A DNA stretch of 10,636 bases from Eubacteriales bacterium (GCA_030528845.1 JAUMYC010000073.1:1-10636), one strand, 5' to 3'; counted from the stretch's first letter, positions 1-8,600 are shown. Numbers and translations: made by a program. Notes: generated from the sequence alone by a model not told the origin.

Positions 1-2
1 AC

Positions 3-602
3 AAGCCCGAGGACGACCTGGGGCAATACTTCCCGGAGGAAGGAGAGGCACGGCTGCTCGAGATGATGCGGCCCGGCTTCCGGATCGGCGCGCGCTTTCT
101 GATCCTGCATCTGGGCGCATATCCTCCCGGAGAGCGCAGGCTTGCCGTGCTCGGGCGCATCCGCGAGATCGTCCGCCGGACGATCCCCGCGCTTGCGGAG
201 CACGCCGCCGTTCTCTGCCTCGAAAACAACACTTCCCTCTACACGCCCAATGCGGTCGGGTGTTCCGTCTTCGAATGGGACGTCCTGTTCGACGGGCTGG
301 ATTCGCCCCATGTCGCCATGTGCCTCGATACCGGACACGCGCATGTGAACGGCTGTCTGCCCGAGATCACCCGCGTGATGAAAAATCGGATCCGTTACAT
401 CCATCTGCACGACAACGACGGCGTGCGCGATTCCCACCGCGCGCCCGGCATGGGTTCCATCGACTGGGCCGCATGGTATCCGATGCTTGCCGCGCTGCCG
501 CGCGAGCCGTGGGTCATGTTTGAATACCCGCGCGCGGACGGCTACGCCAAGGCCATCGCCGATATCCGTCTGGCCGAAAACGGCGCAGGCCGCGCACAAT
601 AA
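3..602 (+). CDS. Sugar phosphate isomerase/epimerase, TIM-barrel (AP endonuclease 2 family), 5'-truncated
   Basis: The reading frame is open from the left edge, so the true start lies outside the window; 199 C-terminal residues are visible, against about 270-290 for the usual family member. Counting from the first full codon, the expected metal-ligand pattern is present: H36 in LILHLGAY, E74 in CLENN, D109 and H112 in MCLDTGHAH, H134/H136 in YIHLHDNDG, and a terminal E174 in MFEYP. This E-D-H-E arrangement is that of xylose-isomerase-like TIM barrels that isomerise or epimerise sugars, keto-sugars or inositol derivatives in the cytoplasm. The GMGSIDW motif after the histidines is also typical. 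The gene lies 64 bases before a Gfo/Idh/MocA oxidoreductase with no terminator between, so they are probably co-transcribed; this pairing is common in sugar and inositol catabolism. Exact substrate unknown. A true AP endonuclease (Nfo) is unlikely, given the neighbours. Confidence 0.85.
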   Translation, partial: KPEDDLGQYFPEEGEARLLEMMRPGFRIGARFLILHLGAYPPGERRLAVLGRIREIVRRTIPALAEHAAVLCLENNTSLYTPNAVGCSVFEWDVLFDGLDSPHVAMCLDTGHAHVNGCLPEITRVMKNRIRYIHLHDNDGVRDSHRAPGMGSIDWAAWYPMLAALPREPWVMFEYPRADGYAKAIADIRLAENGAGRAQ

Positions 603-651
603 GGCCTGCTGCGGCATCAAAAACCGTTTCATCGTAAAAACAACAGGCAGC

Positions 652-657
652 AAGGAG
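652..657 (+). promoter_or_regulatory. Ribosome binding site that fixes the oxidoreductase start
   Basis: AAGGAG sits 9 bases before the ATG at 667. A second in-frame ATG at 658 directly abuts this site and would leave no spacer, and the frame stays open upstream to 487 without another good site. The protein beginning at 667 starts right at the Rossmann strand, as the family does. Confidence 0.8.
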
Positions 658-666
658 ATGAACTGT

Positions 667-1701
667 ATGAAGCCTATCCGTATCGCCATCGTTGGCGCAG
701 GCGTCTGGGGAGATACCCACGCCGCTATTTTCCGCGAACACCCCTTTGCCGATCCGGTCGCGATCTGCGACAAAAACACCGAAAAAGCGCAGGCGCTTGC
801 CGAAAAATACGGCATCGCAAAGGTCTTTTCCAGCGTGGACGACATGCTCTCCTACGGGGATTTCGAGGCGGTCTCCATCGTGACGCCGGACCATCTGCAC
901 GCAGATATCTCCGTCGCCTGCGCAGCCGCCGGCAAGCATCTGCTCATCGAAAAGCCTCTGGCGACCTCCAAAGAGGATGTCTACCGCATCCTCAAGGCCG
1001 TGCGCGAGAGCAACGTGCGCGCCATGGTGGATCTCCACAACCGCTGGAGCCCGCCCTTTGCCGCCGCTCACGACGCCATCGCACGCGGCGAGCTGGGCGC
1101 CCTGCGCAGCGCGTATTTCCGCCTGAACGATATCAAATGGGTCGCCACGGACATGCTCCCCTGGGCGGCGAGCTCTTCCATCCTCTGGTTCCTCGGCAGC
1201 CACAGCTTCGACACCCTGCAGTGGCTCTTTCACGACGAAGCGGTGCGCGTCTATTCCGTTTCCAGCCGCGGCGTGCTCGACGGCCTCAACGTGCCCACCG
1301 AAGACGTCTTCCAGACCACCATCGAATTCAAAAATGGCGGCATCGCCCAGATGGAGAACGGCTGGATCACCCCCAACGCCAACCCCTGCGTGAACGACAT
1401 CAAATGCAACCTCTGCGGCGACAAGGGCATGATCGCGATCGACGCGAGCAACCACAACCTCATCCAGCAGTATACGGACAGCACCGTCACTGTGCCGGAC
1501 ATCATCGTGCGCAACCGCGTCCACGGCTACGTCAAGGGGTTCGCTTACGAGAGCATCCGCAGCTTTGTGGATCGCCTCGCCACCGGCGAAGAATTCATCG
1601 TCAGCCTCGAGGACGCCGCAAAGACGTCCCTCGCCATTCTCTCCATCATGGAATCCGCCCGCAAGCGCATGCCCGTGGAGCTTGAACCGCTCGAGCTCTG
1701 A
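667..1701 (+). CDS. Gfo/Idh/MocA family NAD(P)-dependent sugar oxidoreductase
   Basis: A 344-residue cytoplasmic dehydrogenase of normal family length. The N-terminal Rossmann fold begins at once with IAIVGAGVWG (GxGxxG at residues 10-15), followed by VAICDKN near residue 35, where an acidic residue usually selects NAD over NADP. The family lysine motif EKPLA is at 95-99, HNRW at 124-127, and the catalytic-region motif GSHSFDTLQWL at 177-187 supplies H179 and D182. The C-terminal half is the usual alpha/beta dimerisation domain. Members oxidise or reduce a hydroxyl on sugars, inositols or glycosides (often C2 or C3). The gene follows the TIM-barrel isomerase gene and is the last in its unit, ending 33 bases before a terminator stem. 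The two enzymes probably act in sequence, oxidation then isomerisation or elimination, but the substrate cannot be named. No truncation or missing motif is seen. Confidence 0.92.
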   Translation: MKPIRIAIVGAGVWGDTHAAIFREHPFADPVAICDKNTEKAQALAEKYGIAKVFSSVDDMLSYGDFEAVSIVTPDHLHADISVACAAAGKHLLIEKPLATSKEDVYRILKAVRESNVRAMVDLHNRWSPPFAAAHDAIARGELGALRSAYFRLNDIKWVATDMLPWAASSSILWFLGSHSFDTLQWLFHDEAVRVYSVSSRGVLDGLNVPTEDVFQTTIEFKNGGIAQMENGWITPNANPCVNDIKCNLCGDKGMIAIDASNHNLIQQYTDSTVTVPDIIVRNRVHGYVKGFAYESIRSFVDRLATGEEFIVSLEDAAKTSLAILSIMESARKRMPVELEPLEL

Positions 1702-1734
1702 GCCGCGCGCGCGGCACAAAAAAACGACCGATCA

Positions 1735-1772
1735 ACGGAATGTGCGGCACTCCCGCGCATTCCGTTTTTATT
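1735..1772 (+). terminator. Rho-independent terminator after the oxidoreductase
   Basis: Two 13-base arms (1735-1747 and 1753-1765) pair fully apart from one G-T wobble around a 5-base loop, and are followed by a T-run (1765-1769, then ATT). An A-run at 1718-1724 precedes the stem. It separates the isomerase/oxidoreductase unit from the next promoter. Confidence 0.88.
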
Positions 1773-1806
1773 AGTTTTCCTCGCTTTTGCGGCCGCGGCG
1801 AGCTCG

Positions 1807-1835
1807 TTGACGCGTCCGGCGCGGTATAGTACAAT
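1807..1835 (+). promoter_or_regulatory. Sigma-70-type promoter for the VOC-GH9-MBL operon
   Basis: TTGACG (1807-1812), a spacer of exactly 17 bases, and TACAAT (1830-1835), with a likely transcription start near 1842. This gives a leader of about 80 bases before the VOC start at 1922. It lies just downstream of the terminator at 1735-1772, which supports an independent transcription unit. GC-rich palindromic stretches just upstream (GCGGCCGC at 1788-1795) could bind a regulator, but I see no recognised operator. Confidence 0.75.
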
Positions 1836-1921
1836 ACAAAATGACGGGAGGCGCAGCGCCGCACCCCGCCGAAAAAAGGCCTTTCCTGCAAAACATCATG
1901 CAAAAAAGGAATGAGCGAAGC

Positions 1922-2377
1922 ATGAAACACACGATCAGCAAAACCGGATTTATCCAGATCAACATCGTCGTGGCCGACATCGAAAAAGCCGCAAAAAAAT
2001 GGGCGGAGCTGCTAGGCGTCAAAAAGCCGGAGATCCGCGTCAACCGTCTCGAGGGCGGCGCGGAGTATCAATATCGGGGCGAGGAGGTCTCCTGCGAACT
2101 GTTGTGCGCCGATATCCCCATGAACGGCTTTGTGATCGAGCTGCACCAGCCGCTCAGCGGCCCCAGCTCCTTTCGGGAATTCTTGGACAAACACGGAAAC
2201 GGCGTGCATCACATCGGCTTTGAAGTGGGCGACGCGCGCGACGAAGTCGTCGCAGAGCTTGCGCAGGCGGGCTACGACGTGCAGCGCACGCACGGCATCT
2301 ATCCCGGCAGCAGCTGGACTATCGTGGACAGCGAGGACGCGCTGGGCGTAAACCTGAACATCAAGCCCGTGCGCTGA
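1922..2377 (+). CDS. VOC superfamily (glyoxalase/methylmalonyl-CoA epimerase-like) protein
   Basis: A 151-residue protein with two vicinal-oxygen-chelate repeats: the first opens with FIQINIVVADIEKAAKKW (residues 10-27) and the second with GVHHIGFEV (94-102). The fold and length match methylmalonyl-CoA epimerases and other small VOC enzymes. The metal-ligand positions differ: the usual first histidine is Q12, the second ligand position is E73 in IELHQP, the third is H97, and the usual final glutamate seems replaced by N146 in VNLNI. It may therefore bind metal differently or have another activity. The frame is open to 1841, but the promoter at 1807-1835 puts the transcription start near 1842, and AAGGA at 1906-1910 lies 11 bases before ATG 1922, so this start was chosen. 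It is the first gene of a tight operon with GH9 and MBL genes. Function within sugar metabolism is not established; isomerase or epimerase is a guess. Confidence 0.85.
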   Translation: MKHTISKTGFIQINIVVADIEKAAKKWAELLGVKKPEIRVNRLEGGAEYQYRGEEVSCELLCADIPMNGFVIELHQPLSGPSSFREFLDKHGNGVHHIGFEVGDARDEVVAELAQAGYDVQRTHGIYPGSSWTIVDSEDALGVNLNIKPVR

Positions 2378-2401
2378 ACCGCCGCAGAGAGGAGGATCGC
2401 C

Positions 2402-4879
2402 ATGAACAAAGGATTTGTGCTGGATCAGGCGCTCGGCTATTTCAAATACCGCGGCGTGGATATCATGGCCTTTGACGACATCTACCCCGACGGCCACCAG
2501 AGCGGCGTGAGCATCCTGATGCACGGCAGCCGCGTGGCCACCAACGGAGACATCCGCTTCGAGCAGACGCCGGGCCAGTGGCAGCCGCTGCCCAAACAGG
2601 GCGAACGCGCCCTCCGCCCGGAGGAGAACGCCATCTCCACGCGCTTGCATTACCCGGACATGGACCGGCATCTCAAAGGCTTCAACCCGCTGCTCTATCC
2701 GGACTGCACGCTGGATTACACCGTGACGGTACGCGGCGACGGCGAACAGGTCGTCGTCACGGTGGATCTGGACGCGCCCATCCCGCCGGAATTTGCGGGC
2801 AAGATCTGCTTTAATATGGAGCTGTTCCCGGGCGCGCTTTTTGGCAAGCCGTGGATCATGGACGGCAAGCAGGGCGTGTTTCCGCGCCAGCCCAACGGGC
2901 CCGTGCGCCTGCAGCTCTCCAACTACCCGCACACCGCGGCTCTGGCTCCGAAACCGGGCGTGACCGCCGAGCGCGAACGGCTCGCGGGCGGCGGCAGCGG
3001 ATACAGCCCGATCATCGCGGATGACTTGATCGCCGAGCCCTACGCCGCAGGCTGCAGGTTCACCGTGCGCCCGGACGACCCGCTCAGCCGCTTCACCGTC
3101 GAAACGCGAACCGGCGACCTCAAGCTGTACGACGGCCGCATGAACCACAACAACGGCTGGTTCGTGCTCAGCAGCGAGGTGCCCTGCGGCGCGACGAAGC
3201 GCGCGGTGGAATGGATCATCACGCCCAATGCCGTCGAGGGCTGGCGCAGCGAGCCCGTCGTGCAGGTCTCGCAGGTGGGCTATCTGCCCGGCCAGCCGAA
3301 AATCGCCGTTATTGAGCTGGACGCGCAGGACGAGGGCTGCTGCGAGGCGGTGCTGGAGCGCATCGACGAAGGCGGCGCTGTACCCGTGCTTTATGTCGAA
3401 GCGCCCGTCTGGGGCCGCTTCCTTCGCTATCGCTACCGCAGGGCGGATTTCTCCGCCGTGAAGCAGGAGGGGCTCTACCGCGTGCGCTATGGCGATGCGC
3501 TCTCTGCGATCTTCCGCATCGCGCCGGATCTCTACGACCGCGGCGTCTGGCAGCCCGTGCTGGAATATTTTCTGCCGGTGCAGATGTGCCACATGCGCGT
3601 GATGGAAAAATACCGCGTATGGCACGACCTGTGTCACAACGACGACGCCCGCATGGCGCCGATCAACTACAACCACATCGACGGCTATGTGCAGGGCCCC
3701 TCCACGCTGACGCAATACCGCAGCGGCGAGAGCGTGCCCGGCCTGAACGCCGGCGGCTGGCACGACGCGGGCGATTTCGACCTGCGCGTGGAATCGCAGG
3801 CCGGCGAATGCTACATCCTCGCGCTGGCCTATGAAGCCTTCGGCGTATACTGGGACGCGACGACGGTCGATCAGGCCGCAAAGCGCGTGGAGATCCATCA
3901 GCCCGACGGCAGGAACGATATCCTGCAGCAGATCGAGCACGGCGCGCTGTCCGTGGTCGGCGCGTATCGCGCGCTCGGGCGGCTGTATCGCGGCGTCATC
4001 TGCTCCGACCTGCGCCAGTATGTGCTGCTGGGCGACGCCGCGGCGATGACAGACAACATCCCCGGAAACGCCGACGACCGCTGGGTCTTTACGGAGGACA
4101 ACCCGCCCCGCGAGCTGACCACCGCAGCCCAGCTCGCCGCGACGACGCGCGTTCTGAAAGGCTTCAACGACGAGCTGGCCGAACAGGCGCTGACCGCCGC
4201 ACAGGAGCTCTACCGCACCACGAAGTGCTGCGGCGAGGAGGCGGAAAACGCAAAGCTGCACGCCGCCGCCGAGCTGCTCCTGACGACCGGAGAAGAGGAA
4301 TACCGCGCGCATCTGCTGCAAAACGCCGGAGTGATCGCGCAGCGCATCGGCAAGCTCGGCTGGATCGCCGCCCGCGCCGTGCATGCCGTAGGCGATCCCG
4401 GTTTCACCGACGTTCTGCGCAGGGCGCTGCCCGCGCTGAAGAGCGAATTGGACGCCCTCAGCGCCGAAACGCCCTACGGCATCCCCTATCGCCCGCATAT
4501 CTGGGGCGCAGGCTGGGATATCCAGCGCCTCGGCTTCCAGTATTACTTCCTGCACAGGGCCTTCCCGGATCTTTTCGGGCCGCAGCTCCTCTCCGATGCG
4601 CTGAATTTCATCCTCGGCTGCCATCCGGGCAGCAATGCGATCTCCTTCGCCTCGGGCGTGGGCGCAGAATCGGCCACCATTGCCTACGGCCTCAACCGCG
4701 CGGATTTTTCGTTCATTCCCGGCGGCGTGATCTCCGGCACGGCGCTCATCCGGCCCGATTTCCCGGAGCTGCTCCCCTGGCCCTTCCTCTGGCAGCAGAC
4801 GGAATATGTGCTCGGCGGCGGCTCGTCTCACTATATGTTCCTCGTGCTGGCTGCACGACAGCTGTACGGCGAAAAATGA
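2402..4879 (+). CDS. Glycoside hydrolase family 9-type enzyme with Ig-like domain and extra N-terminal domain
   Basis: An 825-residue protein without signal peptide or membrane segment, so probably intracellular. Residues 1-280 are a beta-rich region I cannot assign. Residues about 285-375 resemble the Ig-like N-terminal module of GH9 enzymes, opening with VVQVSQVGYLPGQPK. The (alpha/alpha)6 catalytic domain follows: GGWHDAGDFD (451-460) holds the nucleophilic-water aspartates D455 and D458; FILGCHPGSNAISFASGVG (737-755) matches the first GH9 signature; WQQTEYVLGGGSSHYMF (797-813) holds the probable acid E801, matching the C-terminal signature. GH9 enzymes are inverting hydrolases, mostly endoglucanases, with some exo-acting beta-glucosidases and glucosaminidases. 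A cytoplasmic location points to cleavage of imported oligosaccharides rather than polymeric cellulose. AGGAGG at 2390-2395 lies 6 bases before the start. The gene begins 24 bases after the VOC gene and ends 22 bases before the MBL gene, in one operon. Substrate is inferred only. Confidence 0.87.
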   Translation: MNKGFVLDQALGYFKYRGVDIMAFDDIYPDGHQSGVSILMHGSRVATNGDIRFEQTPGQWQPLPKQGERALRPEENAISTRLHYPDMDRHLKGFNPLLYPDCTLDYTVTVRGDGEQVVVTVDLDAPIPPEFAGKICFNMELFPGALFGKPWIMDGKQGVFPRQPNGPVRLQLSNYPHTAALAPKPGVTAERERLAGGGSGYSPIIADDLIAEPYAAGCRFTVRPDDPLSRFTVETRTGDLKLYDGRMNHNNGWFVLSSEVPCGATKRAVEWIITPNAVEGWRSEPVVQVSQVGYLPGQPKIAVIELDAQDEGCCEAVLERIDEGGAVPVLYVEAPVWGRFLRYRYRRADFSAVKQEGLYRVRYGDALSAIFRIAPDLYDRGVWQPVLEYFLPVQMCHMRVMEKYRVWHDLCHNDDARMAPINYNHIDGYVQGPSTLTQYRSGESVPGLNAGGWHDAGDFDLRVESQAGECYILALAYEAFGVYWDATTVDQAAKRVEIHQPDGRNDILQQIEHGALSVVGAYRALGRLYRGVICSDLRQYVLLGDAAAMTDNIPGNADDRWVFTEDNPPRELTTAAQLAATTRVLKGFNDELAEQALTAAQELYRTTKCCGEEAENAKLHAAAELLLTTGEEEYRAHLLQNAGVIAQRIGKLGWIAARAVHAVGDPGFTDVLRRALPALKSELDALSAETPYGIPYRPHIWGAGWDIQRLGFQYYFLHRAFPDLFGPQLLSDALNFILGCHPGSNAISFASGVGAESATIAYGLNRADFSFIPGGVISGTALIRPDFPELLPWPFLWQQTEYVLGGGSSHYMFLVLAARQLYGEK

Positions 4880-4901
4880 ACCGAAACGGGAGGAAAAACA
4901 T

Positions 4902-5591
4902 ATGCAGATCAAAAAAATCGACGACAGCACATGGATGCTCGACGACGGCTTTGTGCGCGGGTATCTTCTGGCAGGCACAGAGCATGCGATCCTCATCGAC
5001 ACCTGCGCCTCCTCCGACGAGGCCAAAGCGCTGGCGCAGTCCGCCTGCAGGCTGCCCGTCGTGCTCGTGAATACCCACGGCGACGGCGACCATGTGGCCG
5101 GCAACGGCGCGTTTGACGAGTTCTACATGAGCGAAGCGGATTACATCGGCTGCCGCATGGCCGAGCGCTGCCCCGAAAGCAAATTGCTCCCGCTGAACGA
5201 CGGAGACGTGCTCGACCCGGGCGGGCGTCCGCTGGAGATCATCGCGATCCCCGGGCATACCCTTGGCAGCGTCGCCATTCTCGACTGCAAACACCGCGTG
5301 CTCTATTCCGGAGATTCGGTGCAGGACGGGCATATCTACATGTTCGGGGAACACCGCAAGCCGGACGCCTTCGCCGCATCGCTTGAAAAGCTGACCGCTT
5401 TGGAAGGGCGTTTCGACTGCATCCGCCCGGCGCACGGCACGCCGGAGCTGCCCGCGGCTTTCGTCCGCACCGTGGCGGATGCATGGCGCAGAGTGCAGAG
5501 CGGAGAAGTGAACGGCCACAGCGAAACCCTGCACGGCCGCATGGTCATGACCTACGACGCCGAAGGCTGCGGCTTTTATTGCGGCGAGTGA
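4902..5591 (+). CDS. Metallo-beta-lactamase fold hydrolase
   Basis: A 229-residue MBL-fold protein with no signal peptide. The metal motif is VNTHGDGDHVAGN (residues 56-68): H59, D61, D63, H64, so the second histidine of canonical HxHxDH is an aspartate. The other ligands are conserved: H119 in IPGHTLGS, D138 in YSGDSV, H178 in PAHGTPE. The family includes glyoxalase II-like thioesterases, lactonases and phosphodiesterases. In a sugar operon a lactonase or ester hydrolase role is plausible, for example opening a lactone made by the dehydrogenase, but this is inference. The start at 4902 is preceded by GGGAGG (4888-4893) with 8-base spacing; the frame is open upstream to 4806, but that stretch lies inside the GH9 gene. 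It is the last gene of the VOC-GH9-MBL operon, ending 9 bases before a strong terminator stem. Confidence 0.88.
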   Translation: MQIKKIDDSTWMLDDGFVRGYLLAGTEHAILIDTCASSDEAKALAQSACRLPVVLVNTHGDGDHVAGNGAFDEFYMSEADYIGCRMAERCPESKLLPLNDGDVLDPGGRPLEIIAIPGHTLGSVAILDCKHRVLYSGDSVQDGHIYMFGEHRKPDAFAASLEKLTALEGRFDCIRPAHGTPELPAAFVRTVADAWRRVQSGEVNGHSETLHGRMVMTYDAEGCGFYCGE

Positions 5592-5600
5592 TACGACACG

Positions 5601-5642
5601 AGAGGCATCCTCCAGCGCGGAGGATGCCTCTGTTCTTTTTTT
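5601..5642 (+). terminator. Rho-independent terminator of the VOC-GH9-MBL operon
   Basis: Perfect 13-bp stem (5601-5613 with 5619-5631) around the 5-base loop AGCGC, followed by GTTC and seven T (5636-5642). The T-run overlaps the stop codon of the converging FKP gene. On the minus strand the same stem is followed by no T-run, so it should act mainly on plus-strand transcripts. Confidence 0.92.
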
Positions 5643-8600
5643 ATGAACGCCGCCCCCGGATCTGCACGGAACGCCAGACGCAGACCTCGCCATCCGGGAA
5701 TACCTTCCGCAGCCGCCGCTCGAGCTCTTCTTTGGCAACGCCCTTTTTCAACACCACCTGCAGAAAGCCTCCGCCTCCCGCGCCGCAAATCATCCTGCCG
5801 TCGATGAGATCCTCGACCGCGCGGAAGATCCGCTCGATACAGGCATTGGCGCTGTCTTCGTCCAGCTGCTTGGAGAGCTCCCAGTGCTCGTTCAGCAGCG
5901 CGGCGAACGCATCGACGTCGCCCTGCTCCAGCGCAAGCCGCATCCGCCCGGCCATCCTTCGGATCCTTTCGAGAGCAGCCAGCGCCTGCGGGGCGCTGCC
6001 CAGATACCTTCCCATTACATCGCGCAGCAGGTTTCGGGCGAGGCGGCGCTGCCCGGTATAGATGAGGGCGAATCGCCCGTTCAGCTCGTCGAGAGCCGCC
6101 TGATCGATCGAAACTTGCTCCACAGTCAGGCGCTGCCGCAGCCCGGGGCGCGAGGTGATGTATTTCACGCCTTCGCACAGGCCGCCCACCTGATCCTGCC
6201 AGCCGCCGCCCGTGGACATGAGCTGCTCGATGCACAAGACGCGGCTGTAGAGCTCGTCCTCTCCGCATTCGACGCCCGTAAACGCCGACAGGACCTGTAC
6301 GCAAGCGCCGGCAAGGATACTGCTGGTACCCAGTCCGCTGCCCTGCGGCACTCCGACGACCTCCGTCTGCATGGATATGCCGCCGCCGAGCTGCTCCAGC
6401 ACGTCTTCCAACGCGCCGCCCCGCGCAGGAATGATCCCGCACGCCTGCAGCGCGGCCTTATGCAGGGCGAAGGGGTCACAGGGGTCGCCGCTGCTCTGCA
6501 GGGGCTCGATATCCCCGAATACCGCGCGCACGCCCATGTCTGTGCTTGCCAGAGCAATCTTCTTTTCGTCCAGTCGCCTGAGCGTAACGCGCACAGGATA
6601 CTCTCCGTTCAGGGTGATCGCGGCGTTCAGCACTGCGCCGCCCTGCTCGTTGCAGTAGGGAGGCGTGTCGCTCCAGCCGCCGCCCCAATTGACGCGCAGC
6701 GGCAGGCGCACCGTGTGCTCGTCCATACGGATGCGCAGCCGGGCGCGCGCTCCGGGCTCTGCCGGGGCGCTTTTCAATATCTCCCCGCGGATGCGCGAAA
6801 AACACATGTCGATGTATTCCTCACCCTCCCCGCCGCCGATGACTTTGCCCAGATAATAACAGAGCCGGATGCTTTCGCCGAAATCCGCCCGCGCGAGCCG
6901 CTCCGCCAGCCAGCTCTTCTGCGCATGCGTCAGGCTCTCGATGCGGATGTGCCTTGCGGCTTCCTCGGCGGCTTCTCCCGCGCGAATACTCTCTGCCACG
7001 CGCTCCATCTGCACAAGCTCCCGCATCCTCCGCTCCCATGCGATCAGCGCCGTGGAGAAGGCTTCGCGAAAGCCCTCGCACAGACTCTTGCGGCGGGAGC
7101 TCCGCCACGCTTCCGCGTCGCCGCGCCCGTGCGCCATCGCATAAACGTTCAGCGCCGCCGCCACGGCCTCGCGTTCGTCGCCGCATTCCGGATACAGCTT
7201 CGCATTCCAGAGGCTGTGCGGCTTCTCGTCCCAGAGTTCCTCTTCGGAGATATTATTGTTTTGCATGAAGCGCCCGAGCGTTGCGCCGAGGAAGGGCGCG
7301 TCGCCCTCCGCCTTGGGGTCGTCCTCTATGCCGTAGATGCGAACGACAACGCCGCCGTCCTTTTGCCGGACGCCATGCAGCACCACATTGTCCGGGATCG
7401 TCTCGTCTTCGATCTCGACGCAGGAAAGCAGGACATTGCTGCCCACGCGGCCTGCGCCGTGCACACGGCTCGCTTCCAGATAAACATTTTCGCCGCAGCG
7501 GGCGTTTTCCGACAGAATGCTGTTATAGGCGGCCGGGCCGGGCGCGGCGATGCAGCTGTTCACGCAGCGCTGCCAGCCCAGATGCGCATAGCCGGAGATC
7601 TCCCTGTTCATCAGCCGCATGATCTCCCGCGTCGTGCCGAAGTGAATGAATTTTGCCGGAGACAGGCGCATAAGGCGCATCCGGAAGGGGCGAAGCGCAT
7701 TCCAGACAGCCGTGCGCGCTTCGGTCAGAGCGCCGCAAAAGCAGCCCTCGGGCTTTTCCCGATAAAACCCCTCCAGCGTGGAGCCCTCCGCCAACGGATA
7801 CAGGAAATCTCCATACAGCGACAGGCGCACTTCCTCGTTGACGAATGCGTCGAATCTTTCCTGCGAATATGTATTCCCTTCGCAAAGCAGGCCGTAGAGC
7901 GCGTTCATCATCGCGCCGGAAAAGAAGACCGCGCCGGTGTCGATGTCCACGCAGCCTCGCTCGTCGATTGCCCCTCTGGCGGCGAGCGTCCCGGTCGTCT
8001 GCTTATGCAGAAATTCCGCGACATTTCCGCTCTCGCCCATGAGGAACACGCCGTGATCTTTGCCGGTCTGCGCGTCCTCCTTGAAGGAGAGCGCCGCCGC
8101 TCCCTCTGCGGGCAGGGCGATCTGCCCAGCATCAAAGAGGAGCAGTACATCGCCGGACAACAGCAGCATGCCCTCGTCAAAGCGCGCGGGGACGCCGCTC
8201 AGGCCGATGAGCAGTTCGTCAAAAAGAGTGGAAGCGCGCCCGTCCGGCAGCAAGCGCGGCACGGGCGAAAAGAGCTTGCCGAGCGCGGAATACTGCGGTA
8301 CGCGCTTGCTGTCGCCGCCGCTGTGGATGACCAGCACGCGCCTGCCCGCAAAGCCGCCCTCGCGCTGCGCTATCCGGCGGAGCACATGCAGCGTTGCGCC
8401 GCCGCTGCCCACGCGCCTGCCCTCGGGATCCGGCAGCACGGCAAAGCGGATGTGCAGGGGCAACAGCCCCGCTGCCCTCCGCTCTTCAAGCTGCATGCGA
8501 AACCCCTCGGCCTGCCGCTCGTTGGACGCCGTCAGAATAATATAATCCCAGCACGGAACATCCTCCCGCCGCAGCGCGCGCAGGTAATCCTCCCACGCTT

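Noticed and set aside
514..1719. Minus-strand open frame of 401 codons opposite the oxidoreductase
   Set aside because: Shadow of the oxidoreductase gene; the G/V/A/D-rich translation has no family signature.
1841..1921. N-terminal extension of the VOC protein from ATG 1841
   Set aside because: ATG 1841 falls at the predicted transcription start with no leader for a ribosome binding site, and the added residues are not VOC-like.
2012..5104. Minus-strand open frame of 1030 codons opposite the VOC and GH9 genes
   Set aside because: Its translation is low-complexity (rich in A, R, H, V) with no recognisable domain, and it lies exactly opposite a gene with clear GH9 motifs. Long antisense frames are expected from GC-rich codon bias.
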